Shown piece by piece: positions 1-10,679 of a DNA stretch of 64,000 bases. The notes below the pieces were generated by a model. The model was not told the DNA's origin, did no database searches, and saw nothing but the letters and a program-made list of their open reading frames with translations. The stretch spans positions 53,211,885-53,275,884 of the forward strand of contig CAIIXF020000001.1 of NCBI GenBank assembly GCA_903813345.2, read 5' to 3'. How positions within the stretch are numbered: position 1 is the first letter of the stretch; each line of letters begins with the position of its first letter. Both the position numbers and the translations under genes were made by a program. The stretch is from Owenia fusiformis. Taxonomy: Eukaryota > Annelida > Polychaeta > Sabellida > Oweniidae.

Positions 1-460
1 AGATACATGTACTTGTATCTGATATTTTTTCAACAATATGTTTGTTTCATTGCAATATTTCTCATGTCATAGTACATAATCATGCGGCAAATCATACCCA
101 CTGTTTAACTTGTATCTGATATGAATAAAAAGTGTACAGTTCCCATCTTTCTCTGCTGTATTAAGATTTGAGTTACATTTATGTTGTTTATTGTAGAAAA
201 GCTATAATATCTTGAATGCATTCATCTTCTCATATAAAGTGTTATGAGTCAACAGATGATTCTTTGTTTGAGAATCTCGAGCTGTATAAGGTGGCCATTT
301 TGGATTTTCCATCCTAAAATCTTGTCTCTTCAACTGATTATAGTGTTGGGCATTCAGAATGAAAAATCAATTTAGGAAAACCCATAGTTGGGGACATGTT
401 GTACACATTTGTGTCCTTCTTTTATTACATCTAGTCACAGATGTTTTTCACTTTTCCAGG
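1..460. other. non-coding, nothing recognised
   Basis: AT-rich sequence with no supported exon, repeat or RNA gene. It ends in a pyrimidine-rich tract leading to the splice-acceptor-like sequence before the candidate exon at 461. Confidence 0.5.
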
Positions 461-597
461 AAACAAATGATGAAGAAACATGTAAATCAGTCAAAAAGCT
501 TCAGGATCAAGCAAAAGATATATTTGGTGACAATGTGCTGCTAGCAGAAGACTTAGTTACTATACCGGTACATAGGACTACAAAACAGTGCAGTTGA
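461..597 (+). CDS. candidate terminal exon, unknown protein
   Basis: A pyrimidine-rich tract and CAG (ending at 460) precede an open frame that runs to a TGA at 595-597. It encodes about 45 residues, starting ETNDEETCKSVKK and continuing through KDIFGDN and LAEDLVTIP to the end. The composition (charged, amphipathic, K/E/D-rich) looks protein-like rather than random. An alternative is an internal exon ending at about 566, where a GTACAT could be a donor. I do not recognise the protein family. An AATAAA near 1057 could serve as the poly(A) signal. No upstream exon lies inside the window. Confidence 0.35.
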
Positions 598-1297
598 CCT
601 AGGATTAACACATAGTCTACCTGGGATTTAGTGCAATGTTAAGTCCAAATTATCAAAATCAGAAATGTATTTCTCAGTCATGGACTAAAAGAAACCCTCT
701 TCCCCAATGACATTGATTTAGTCAATGTTGACTCGACACAAGTATGTGTTCATCCAGAATATGCAACACGAACCATATTTGAAGTATACAAAGTAACAAT
801 GGAAAGTTGAAATGCTACTGATACAAGAGGACACAACGTAAACCTGGTAATGATCGACTGTAAAAATGCACATGGGTATTGCACTATTAGTCAATTTCTC
901 ATGGTTTGAGAGTGAACATTTTTTGTCCTTCCCAATTTACATTCATTAAAGGCAAATGATTGATGTTTGACAATCACTTATATTGATGGCCAAGATTAAA
1001 TAACTAAATGGCAATTGAAACTCAAGTGTGCTTTACTTAAATTATTATATTGAAATAAAGGTATTCAAAAATTATGATATCTTGGCTTTTTTTATATAAT
1101 ATACATGTACATGTATTAGACTTATAGCTACACTTTATTAATGGTCATTTATATATGTGTCATTGTGTATACATTTTGTAAAGCTTCATCTCACAATACA
1201 CTTTTCTGCTATCTGGGATCTTTGATTGATCTTCACATTCATCTCCTTTTCTATCTTCAGGCTCCTTGCTTTCCTCTCAATTCAACTTAGCAGATTA
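598..1297. other. non-coding between two candidate terminal exons
   Basis: No supported exon. It contains AATAAA near 1057 on the plus strand and TTTATT near 1134 (AATAAA on the minus strand). Two convergent 3' ends meeting here would fit that arrangement, but this is inference. Confidence 0.4.
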
Positions 1298-1525
1298 CTA
1301 CAGCTGAAGTACATCTTCAGATAGCACGCTAGTCTTCCAAAACACTTCTACAATGAATATCCCATCTTCATCATTGGTGAAAAGTGGTCGTCCAGTGAAA
1401 TCTAGTGTAAAACATGACAGAGAAGACACACATGATGCTGTTCTGTGCTGACTGTCCTCTTGTGTGTGGTTCTTGTGTTCATCTCCAGACACCTCAAAGC
1501 TTTCAACCCTGGCTTCATTTCTAAC
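1298..1525 (-). CDS. candidate 3'-terminal coding exon, unknown protein
   Basis: On the minus strand a TACTGTAG acceptor (AG at 1527-1526) opens into a 75-residue frame ending at TAG (1298-1300). It starts VRNEARVESFEVSGDEHKN and ends with a hydrophobic/charged tail (GIFIVEVFWKTS, then SEDVLQL). The frame is closed by an in-frame TAG exactly at the acceptor, as expected for a true exon boundary. A minus-strand AATAAA lies near 1134-1139. I do not recognise the family, and upstream exons were not identified with confidence. The protein-like composition and exact splice signal are the only support. Confidence 0.45.
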   Translation of the reverse strand, partial: VRNEARVESFEVSGDEHKNHTQEDSQHRTASCVSSLSCFTLDFTGRPLFTNDEDGIFIVEVFWKTSVLSEDVLQL

Positions 1526-2801
1526 CTACAGTAAGTATTAATAATATGTATACTTCTTACATAACTACATACTGATATATCACATACCTATCAACGTTCC
1601 ATAAATCAAAAGTACTTTACTCATTTAATAGACAGAAAAACACTGTCCATGTCATTCCCCTAGATGCACTTTATAGTTGAAACCCCATGATTTTATCTAC
1701 CTTGAACCTCGGCCAATAGGTATGGAATACATTTACTATGTATGTGATATGGAGTTCTTAATATGAACACTCTCAATGTCTCTGTCTTATCTTGCCTAAG
1801 TAGAGTCTGGTTAGTTGTAAGAGTACTCTTCTTATAACCCACAAGTTGCTTTTGAAAGTATTCATGCTGAATGTCATTAAGCTGTGGATATAATTATGTT
1901 TCACCTCTTGTACAGTGTGTAGTCATTTAAAGATGGCTCTGAATATGTATATTATTTCAACCAATAAATTGTTTATAGATGTCACCTTGGACACTCAGTA
2001 GTTAATGGCATCAACTAACAGCTAAAGTTTCTTGTCCTTCACTATTAAGGGTCGCTATAAGAGTGACTCACTCCTGAGATTCATCAACGGGATTTGAACT
2101 CAAAGGAATGTTGGTATTGAAAACTGCTAGTCTTGTCTCTTATATATCTGGTAGTGTTCCGACCAAAAATGAAATGCACCCAAAACTTGATCTGCTGTCT
2201 GTCCTTATTTAGGTTACACCATAAGATGCAATATCTTTTCTTTATCCTACTTTCTTTATCAAAGTTACATCATAAGTAAGGTAAAAAAATTATTTGCAGA
2301 TTTAAGCGGATGAAAGGTACAAGTTCATGTATAAGCTAGGGGATCAGTTGTAATAAACAATATATAAAATGTCTAACATTTTTAAAGGGAGTATTTTGTA
2401 CTTGTAATCCTTTACACGAAGTATACTGTCTAATTTTCACTTGGTGACTGTAAAATGCTTTTCATTACTGTCACATTAGAATCAATCATTCAATATTATT
2501 TTAAATGTTTTTAAATCTTTTATTTGAATGCATTTCAAACCTGGCATTGATGTATGTTTTCATCACAATAAAAGAAAATATTATTATTCGTTGTAATCTT
2601 TTTGAAATTTAACGATGATTCAAGTGCTCTTCAAAATAAATTTAAAATGAACTTATATTATTCTTAATTAGGATTTCTCCAGGTACGATTTTATTTCCAA
2701 AAACAAATTCTGAAATAAGGATTGTTGAAAAAACAGCAAAAAGTCTCATATTATGTGACTAAAATTTTGCTCACATATCAAATACAAGGAATATGATTCA
2801 T
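1526..2801. other. non-coding; possible degenerate Pol III B-box remnant
   Basis: No coding exon seen. On the minus strand at about 2085-2107 the sequence AGTTCAAATCCCG resembles a tRNA T-arm/B box (consensus GGTTCRANTCC), so an old tRNA-derived SINE fragment is possible. No A box at the right spacing was found. Confidence 0.3.
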
Positions 2802-3039
2802 AACTCATGAGAATTTTTTGAGGGAGATATAAGGCATGGGTGATTTTTCCTCAAATTTGGTTCACATGGACATGGATTTCAGGCACATATCTTTTATATT
2901 TCCGAATTTATTGACATTCGAATTCTACATTGCCACAAATCCTGGAGTAGTCATTCCTCAATGTTTGTTTATTAAGTGCACTTAATTTGAAGAAAAATTA
3001 TTCATGCCTTATATCTCCCTCAAAAATTCCCATGAGTTC
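2802..3039. repeat. palindromic inverted-repeat element (MITE-like)
   Basis: Two arms of roughly 50-58 nt, about 2802-2860 and 2983-3039, are inverted copies. The left arm contains TGAGGGAGATATAAGGCATG and the right arm contains CATGCCTTATATCTCCCTCA, separated by about 125 nt. There is no coding capacity. It is most likely a foldback MITE. No clear target-site duplication could be assigned. Confidence 0.6.
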
Positions 3040-3231
3040 TTGGACACCCTGTAGGAGTCCCTGTTTTTCAGAACAAGATTTGGTCAAAATGTATGTCTGA
3101 CTTGATTTTTGTAACAAATTAATGTTGGATGTAATCGTTAAAAGCATTGCATCTGATCAAATATGGAAGACTTGAAATGTTTGCCAGGTAATCAATTAGG
3201 TTTTCTGAAATAAAGTCAGGACTGCTTTTAA

Positions 3232-3257
3232 AGACATGATATTTTTATATCATGTCT
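3232..3257. repeat. short perfect hairpin
   Basis: AGACATGATAT and ATATCATGTCT form 11-bp perfect arms around a TTTT loop. The stem is too short for a microRNA precursor. No function is inferred. Confidence 0.5.
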
Positions 3258-4524
3258 GATGATATAACTTTATTCTCAACAAATCTGAAGTCTTTGTTGC
3301 ACCTTTGATAATTAGTGGGATGATTAGTAATTTGATAATTAGTGATAATGAAGTGGGATTTAAATATACATGCTTTGTTATGTGGATGACTCTGTTTAAT
3401 TTAAAGAGTTGATAAAAGATATACAAAATACAAAATATATTATTATTGATATGATATAAAATTGAGATTAATTATTTTAGCAACCATTAATCACTTACTT
3501 AATTACTAATTCAAAGGTCAGATTTCAAAATGCAGAATTGTTAGAAGATGTGGGAAAAATATAATAGTCAATGCCTGCATATTTTGAGTTTTAACATCAT
3601 AAATGTTCCTTTTAACATCATTATTGACTACTGTTTCCTGCTTTCACACTTGACCTGGGCTAGTGATGGAAATATTATTACCATGGTGACGTATTTCTCC
3701 GATTTTGTTTTTCTTAATTGCATAGACCATGATTGCTGTTTTTGTTTTTATCTTTTCTTTTGCCAATATTTTATACTTGACCAAGTTTAAGTAAATATAT
3801 ACTATGAGGTTGATTGATAGTTTCCAACTTTTATTATGGCTACATGCATATTGTTTAATGAATATACCTTTACTCACTCAGTCGAAAAAAGTCATTATCC
3901 TTAAAATGGTCATGTTTTTAGATATACATATTAAAGTTAGTAAATTGACAAATTATGATTAAAGATATGATGTCTGTTCATAAATTGAGGCAGGAAATTG
4001 AGTCAACTAGTTTGGCATTCATTCAGGTAGGCCAATGAAGTAGGTCTGTATGAGTACTTGTAGAGGCTGTAACTATTCCACAGGGTCAGGTTTCGAAATG
4101 CAAAAATTTAGATAAGGTTAGAAAACTCATTGAATATAAAATCTACAGGAATATGTTTGGAGTCTTAACTTCCAAAGGAGGTACAAAAATTAAACATTTC
4201 TTTCAAATATGATATTCTTCAGATAAATTGAATGAATTTAATAAGACCAGAACTACACAAAAGACTTACACATTTGAAGTCTTAACACTCTTTAAAGTCA
4301 ATTCAAATAAATTGCAAGAACAGATAAATTGAGAATAAATATATTAAACATACTAATCCTCTCTGGGCTGTCAATTTTGTGAAATAGTATACTCGACACA
4401 CATGAATTTTTTTTTATTTATTGGTCTTAGTGTCACCCGATATGACCCAAGATATTGTTATGGGTCTGCTTTATTAGAACCCTGGACCAGGATATATACT
4501 ATATACTACATGCATATGTATGTA
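3258..4524. other. non-coding, nothing recognised
   Basis: AT-rich. The short open frames on both strands around 3548-3877 overlap one another and have a translated-AT composition, with no splice or domain support. Confidence 0.5.
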
Positions 4525-4708
4525 CAGTGAAACCTGTATATCTAAACACCTTCCTAATCCAGACATCTCTCAATGTGAACAGTTTTTCTTGGTCCCAATT
4601 TTATCTCATTAACTTAGACATATTAATAAAACCATGAAATGTGAACACCTGCTAATCTGAACACTTTTGGCTGGTTCCAGATGTGTTCGTATTACACAGG
4701 TTTTACTG
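4525..4708. mobile_element. pogo/Tigger-like MITE, copy 1
   Basis: 184-bp element flanked by TA on both sides. Terminal inverted repeats begin CAGTGAAACCTGT on the left and, on the reverse strand from the right, CAGTAAAACCTGTGT. Both ends carry subterminal GAACAC/TAAACACC motifs. The CAGTRAAACC terminus with TA duplication is typical of the pogo branch of Tc1/mariner. There is no transposase frame. Related copies lie at 14176, 20160 and 54330. Confidence 0.7.
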
Positions 4709-5036
4709 TATTTGAATAAATAAACAAGGAAGTAAATAAACAACTGAATTGAGAATCATGATAAGTTATGTTCAACTTATTCAATAATTATTTTGATAAA
4801 CTATGTAGGTGCTACATCCAATAATTATTTTCTCAGAATGTATGTTTATTTTCTGGAAACTTCCTCACATGAAATGTTGGATCAAAAGTATATTATTGTA
4901 ATGATAATTTTTAGTATTTTTCCTTGTTCCCAACTCCACATAATGATAAAATAATTTAGTATTTGGACGGTCAATAAATGGATAATTATGACATGTTTAT
5001 TGAATACATTACATAACATACATTGGGGTTGTCGAA

Positions 5037-5115
5037 TTGGCCGAGAGGGCTTGAGCGCCGGCACGTTCGAGCTAGGCGATTGGGCGCCGTAACCATGAGG
5101 TTGGGAGTTCGAAAC
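5037..5115 (+). repeat. tRNA-derived SINE head (class II tRNA-like)
   Basis: The segment contains an A-box-like TTGGCCGAGAGGGC followed about 50 nt later by a B-box-like GGGAGTTCGAAACG, the layout of a tRNA with a long variable arm (Leu/Ser type). The acceptor ends do not pair, so it is not a functional tRNA gene. It is GC-rich relative to its surroundings. A tRNA-derived SINE or tRNA pseudogene is the best reading. The extent of any SINE body downstream is unknown. Confidence 0.5.
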
Positions 5116-5353
5116 GTTTTAGACCCAAAAATCCATAGTTTTGCATATAGCGTGTTGTTGCATTTATGATGTGCAAATAGAACACTATCATCAACAAATG
5201 CTTTTTTGTGCAAAGAGCAAGTCCCAACCAGCAAGCAGCAATTTTAGCAAAAATATGAGTAAAATATACTTGTATGCTAATAATACTAATAAATAGCACA
5301 ATATATAGGCCACAATTGGTGCTACATAAATGCATGTTGTTTAAATGCTATAG

Positions 5354-5860
5354 TGGAGAGGTTAAGCTAACGATGTTTTTCACAACGTAACCGTGAACGC
5401 AAAGTACAAAAATTAACAAAGGAATGTATCGAGCGCTCATAGTTTATGCGCGCTTAGTCTACTTCAGATACTCTTTCAGCTTCAGAGTTTCGGGTTTAGA
5501 ACGGGAGATTTGAAATTTGACGTTGGGTCAACGGGAACCATTTTACTCGTGTCTATTGAACACTATGCTGTCAATTTTGATTTCGATGCACAGTTGAATT
5601 CTTGCTGAACACGATGATGTATGTCATGCATGATTTAGCGCCAAAAATCTTACGAAACGAGCTCGTTTAAAATATGTATTAGAAAACCAGCTATAGAACC
5701 GCATCAATGACATACTATAGAATCATTACACGCTATGGTGTAGTCTAAACAAACACTGGATTTGAACGGCTATTTATATGAGATGGCTACATGAATTTGT
5801 ATATGGTCGAGTGATACGTACAGGTTCAGTTTCGATTATATATGCAAAGCTTAACCTCTC
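5354..5860. mobile_element. non-autonomous TIR element, GGAGAGGTTAAGC ends
   Basis: The left end GGAGAGGTTAAGCT is matched by AAGCTTAACCTCTCC at the right end (14-15 bp inverted repeats). Both flanks show AGT, a possible 3-bp target-site duplication. The interior of about 0.5 kb has no transposase frame and slightly higher CpG than the flanks. The superfamily is not assigned. Confidence 0.5.
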
Positions 5861-5861
5861 C

Positions 5862-6362
5862 AGTGTTGCCCTCCATACACCCCAACTTGTATAACGAGTT
5901 CATACATGTGGGGGACATGATTTAAACGTTTGTTTTGAGTGCTAGCTCCACAGGTGAAACAAGCATGACTTGTCCTCATATTATGTCTTTTTTATATTTT
6001 ATTCAACCATTCACAACTACAGAATTAAGAAAGCAAGGTTGTAAATGACAAAACACCATTTTATTGTATATTATTTAGCTTTAATATCTTAAGCTACGAG
6101 GTTGTACTTTATGTCGGGAATTGAGTGCATTTCAATTGAGTTTAAAAAACACCCATTGCTGGATAAAGGATTTTGACATATTTCTAAGACTTTTTATTTA
6201 TTTGAAATATTATTCAACTTTTGTATACATGGTTGGATAACCTTCAGTGTACTCTAATGTGTTCAAGTTGTGGGACTTTTAATTTTCTGTTCGCTGATGA
6301 AGTAGTAATGATCAGAAGACACAAGTATTATATATGATATCCTATGATTTAATGTGAAATAT
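5862..6362. other. non-coding, nothing recognised
   Basis: AT-rich sequence without supported features. Confidence 0.5.
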
Positions 6363-6578
6363 ATTGTACTCCCAGTAATTTTTGTGCGCTACTATATTTT
6401 GCGCTTTTCGCGAGTTTTGGAAAATTCGCAAAATTTAATAGCCGCGAATTCCTCCAGTTTTAATTCGCGAAATTTGAAATTTCAAAAAACTGAAAATTAG
6501 CGAAATATAATAGCCGCGAAATTTCAAAATGCCAAAAACGCAAAATATAATAACGTCAAATATTAGTGCAAGACAGTA
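6363..6578. mobile_element. GCGAAA-rich MITE, copy 1
   Basis: About 215 bp. The left end (GTACTCCCAGTAATTTTTG, then GCGCTACTATATTTTGCG) is the inverse of the right end (CGCAAAATATAATAACG, then AATATTAGTGCAAGAC). The interior has recurring TTCGCGAAA and ATAATAGCCGCGAAA motifs on both halves. It is the same family as the 484-bp element at 59404, and appears to be an internally deleted copy. Confidence 0.65.
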
Positions 6579-7501
6579 ATTGTTATCCAATGCACAGATT
6601 GATATCAATATCTGGATGAGTGAGTGCTGTAACAGAGTGCAGATATTGATATCTAAAGACCCGAAGGAAATTATAACATAAAATTGTTGGATGTTCTTTG
6701 TTATTTTCTAGTTCATCCAGAAAATATGATGATGCATTTTGCCTTTCTGTTGACTTCTATATTATATCACTTTTTCTATGAAGTTAAGAAATATCATGAA
6801 CAGAAATAGATTTATCACAGATTTGATTGTGATATAGTGATAGAAAGTGTATGTTAATGATAGGAAGTTGAAATTGTATTTTTGAGGTAGTTTTTCACTT
6901 CCAATTTGTAATATGTATCTCAATTTTGTAATTTGTTTGTTTGTTAGTGCCAGTCAATGCACGGCATGGCTACATCCTCGCTGCAACATCATACCCCAAT
7001 AAAAGGGCAAAATAAGGGATTTCAGTCCTTAATGCCTAGAATTAGCACTCATGAGGTACAATATTTACTTCAATATTATGAAGTCTCAATCAATTTTGTG
7101 TAAAGACATGTCTAAAAGCAAAATATCACACCTCCTTTGAATGAATTATTTTTGAAAAGCTAAAAGGTCATAACAGGACAACATATAAAATAAAACAAAA
7201 GTCAGAATGACATTTCGCTATAAATTGGTGATTTTATGGTTTATATGAACTGAAATGTGGCCATAATGACGATAAATCTTGTCATCTCATCTTCCTTCAT
7301 CTTCATTTAGATGTTACTAGATGCAAAACAGAAATACATATGTATGTGATGAGTTTCAGAATGGGGTGCATGGGTGTTGGCTACATATTTAGATATGAAA
7401 ATTTTCAATTCAAATTGTACCTTTTTTTTAACTAATTTAAATCAAAGTGTAGAAAATATTTGTTCATAACATTTGAAAAAATAACTTTCAAATTTTCTGC
7501 C
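6579..7501. other. non-coding; one hairpin
   Basis: GATATCAATATCTG (about 6608) and CAGATATTGATATC (about 6640) form a 14-bp inverted repeat with a roughly 30-nt loop. Nothing else was recognised. Confidence 0.45.
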
Positions 7502-8003
7502 TAATGGCCTAGTCACATAGCCCGGCCGATGAGGTTCCGATGAGCCAGCGATGCAATTTTCACCGAACTCGGCCGAACACTGGCCGGACACCGGCCGGAC
7601 ATCCGTGGCGTTTGTTGCTTAAAACCGCATCGGTGGCAGCTCGGTGAAATTTTAACTTCGGAGTTAAATTTCACCGGGCTCTCACCGAGCTCCCTCATCG
7701 CAGCCCCATCGTAACCACATCAGAACACACGTCGGCCGGTGCACGGCCGAGTATCGGTCGGTGTCCCGTGCATCTGAGACAACCAGAGGATGAGGTTTTT
7801 TTAACGGACACCGGCCGAGCTCCGACCGAGCTCCGGCCGATGTGGGACAGAGCCTTGGAAAGTATAGTACCTGAAGATGTCCGGACGGAGTCCGTTCACG
7901 TCACCGAGCTCTGCTTCCGATGAGGAGAGCTCGGTGGCACCAAAAAAATCCACCGAGCTCTACCGATGCCGGACATCGGCCGGGCTATGTGACTAGGCCA
8001 TTA
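7502..8003. mobile_element. GC-rich non-autonomous TIR element
   Basis: The terminal 30 nt are perfect inverted repeats: 7502-7531 begins TAATGGCCTAGTCACATAGC and 7974-8003 ends GCTATGTGACTAGGCCATTA. The interior is strikingly GC/CpG-rich in an AT-rich setting, with many CCGGCCGA and CACCGAGCTC repeats on both strands, so the whole element can fold on itself. It has no transposase frame. If TAA/TTA is excluded from the TIR, the flanks read CTAA and TTAA, so a TTAA-type target is possible but unproven. Confidence 0.75.
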
Positions 8004-10569
8004 ACATTCTTCATTTTATTCCTTGTGATTTCCATTCATTTCTAAGTTTTTATTTGTCCACAAGCTTCTTTGAAACCCCATGATTTATCCAAGTCACCAT
8101 AACAACATATTTGTTGTAAGCAATTTTGATTGACCCACACACTGTCAATCATTCTATTACTTTATGAAAGTAAACAAGTAATATGATACTAAATGCCTCC
8201 GTAGTTTTAAAATGTCATACAGGTTTTTTTCTAGTTTTCATGGTTCAGATCAGCTATTAAAAGGACCCAACAGATTGTGACATTCAATTTTACCGTAATT
8301 ATATATACAAGAAAGAGCCTGGTTTGAAATGCTTCATTGCTTTGTCACCTTCATGTTATGAGATGACTTCACCTGAACTTGTTGTTTTTTGCAATACTTT
8401 TCAATACCCCACTCTTCAATAAACATTTTTAATTAAAGAAGTTTTCACTTTTCCTTCTAGGGGGAGGGGTACCAAATTAAGTGTTGCCTTCACAGGGTGA
8501 CATTTAGATTTGAAGGTGATAATGATATATGTGAAGGTTATACTGATATTTGATGCCAAGACTCGAACTAGCTCCATATTTGAAGGTTTTTATCAAAGCA
8601 TTTATCATTGTGTTCAGCATATTATTTTGTTTAATTCAGAAATTCTATGAATTCATTTCAAAAAAGGATTTTCTAGACAGCGTGGGATGAACTTAGTATC
8701 AAAGTGGGATGTATTTTTAATATTGAATCATTGATACATATGATTTATTGATGTGGTTATATAATATGTTTGTTAACACAAACTCCTTCTCTTTGCCTGT
8801 TTCCCTAAAAATTTTAACTAAAATGTCATTAAAACATCGCAATCGGCGAGTTAATTTCACAATGAGGAATGGAGTCACATTTGTTCAAAAAATATAAATC
8901 TTAGCAAGTGCAAAATTAATGATTTGTTTTGTGTACTCTGGGTATATAGATTAGAATGGGGTTTACTATGTTGGCCTTCTCACTTTAGGAATACCGAGAC
9001 ATTGAGTAATATGGACTAACAATACTGGAGGTATAATAATCCAACCTGAAGAACATGTTTAAGAATACTGGAGATGTCAGTTGAAATGGACATGTTTTGC
9101 ATGCTTAAATGTTTGGAATTTAGTTGAAATGAAATTACTATGGTTCTTAAAAAACGAATCCTTTAAGAAATTACTAATAGTTCCAAGAAGATGATTTTTA
9201 TTTATTATTTATCTTTATCTTATTGTTAAAGACTGTGATATCATGGTTTGTATGGATTGGTTATATAAATTTGAAAAGGGGAATAAGTTTTATCATAACA
9301 ACAAATGTTTATTTGTCAAACAGACAACCGGGAAGTATAATTCATAAAATAAAGATAGAAATAAACATCTGATTAAAATCATGTTCAATAGGTAAAATTT
9401 CTGTCATCAATCTTTTCACTTATATCTGAAAGTATTCTAAAGTAGACATTTACTTAGTCTTTTTAAAATACACATGCTTGTTCTTCCAAAACTTTCAGGT
9501 AGTTTCACTATTCTTGCTTCAACTTTTCTAGGTTCAAGTTTGATTGAATGTCACGAACTAAAATGGGATTCTTTGAAATAAAAAACTGTAAGTGATAGAT
9601 GTAATGACAGTGTACCACTGATTGGTACATTGGTCACTTTGTCCACACGATAAAAGGTTCCAACATAATTGAAAAAGTTTTTGCTCCATATTTATATGTG
9701 ATGTATGCAACAAGATAGAATGGACATAGACATAGGAAAACAAATCCTTTATATTTCAAATTATGTTATTTTCAAAATGAGAGGTTGCATTCTCTTTTCT
9801 TTTTATGTTGCGTGGTGTCTATTGGGGATGTATCTTTGTATGTCTATACATGTATTTTCTCAGGGTTTCATTGTCTAATATGCATCATAGTAGCAAATGA
9901 AGGACTGTTTTTCATCCTGAGCTACGATCCAAAGATTTACGTCATAATGTACTCAATGTTTACTGTTCTCTTTCATAGGTTTCAGTAGGTGAAGTAGGCC
10001 CACAATTTACTTTCTACTATAACTAATATTGTTTTGGACCAAATAATAGTTGTTGAAACTTTCAGAAGGTTCTTAATAGAAGTATTGGGTGTGATAGGTT
10101 ATATCGTGTGATCTGAATAACCTTCTATATGTATGGAACAGCATGTAACCATGGCCCCTGAGGCAGCAACAGAACTTCCATTATGTTCAGCTCATGTGAA
10201 AGAAAATAATTGTGCACTTCATTGGATGCTGTCAATTATTGGAACTGTTTGAGTTTTATGATTATCTCAGTCATTGGTTGAATGTATGTAAAGTATACAA
10301 AGTAATCCTGTTTTTCAAAATAATCGTGTTTTCAAATTGAAATGATATACATGTAGAATATTTACTTTAAAGTATTGAACAATGATGATTAATGTATGTG
10401 TAAAAATCATGTCGATCTTAAAGCGGAAATAATGTCAGGTATTCTAATCATCATTATATGTAGTTACAATACTACTGAATAAAATGCAATAAGTTGAAAA
10501 TCTTGTTATGTGTTAGTTTTTGTATAATATTGAAAATAAAAATCATAAATTGACCCAGTGACCCAGTTG
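8004..10569. other. non-coding, nothing recognised
   Basis: AT-rich intergenic or intronic sequence. Open frames here are short, overlapping and without splice or domain support. Confidence 0.5.
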
Positions 10570-10679
10570 TCTGTTGGACGGGGCTCGCCATATTTCCCTC
10601 AGAGACCCGGATGTAGACCGGAAGTGTGACGTTTCTGCGACCTGAGTCGCCATCTTGAAAGCATTCACAACAAAGGAAA
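10570..10679 (+). promoter_or_regulatory. CpG promoter-like block with ETS and YY1 motifs
   Basis: Local CpG enrichment with ACCGGAAGT (10617-10625, an ETS/GABP-type site) followed by CGCCATCTTG (10648-10657, the reverse complement of the YY1 initiator-type motif CAAGATGGCG). The spacing and order are those of many TATA-less housekeeping promoters, with YY1 near the start of transcription. An ATG with a THAP-like N-terminus begins 22 nt after the YY1 motif. Confidence 0.5.

Noticed and set aside
4882-5335. Overlapping minus-strand frames of 60-87 codons
   Set aside because: They cross the tRNA-derived SINE head and AT-rich flanks; no coding evidence.
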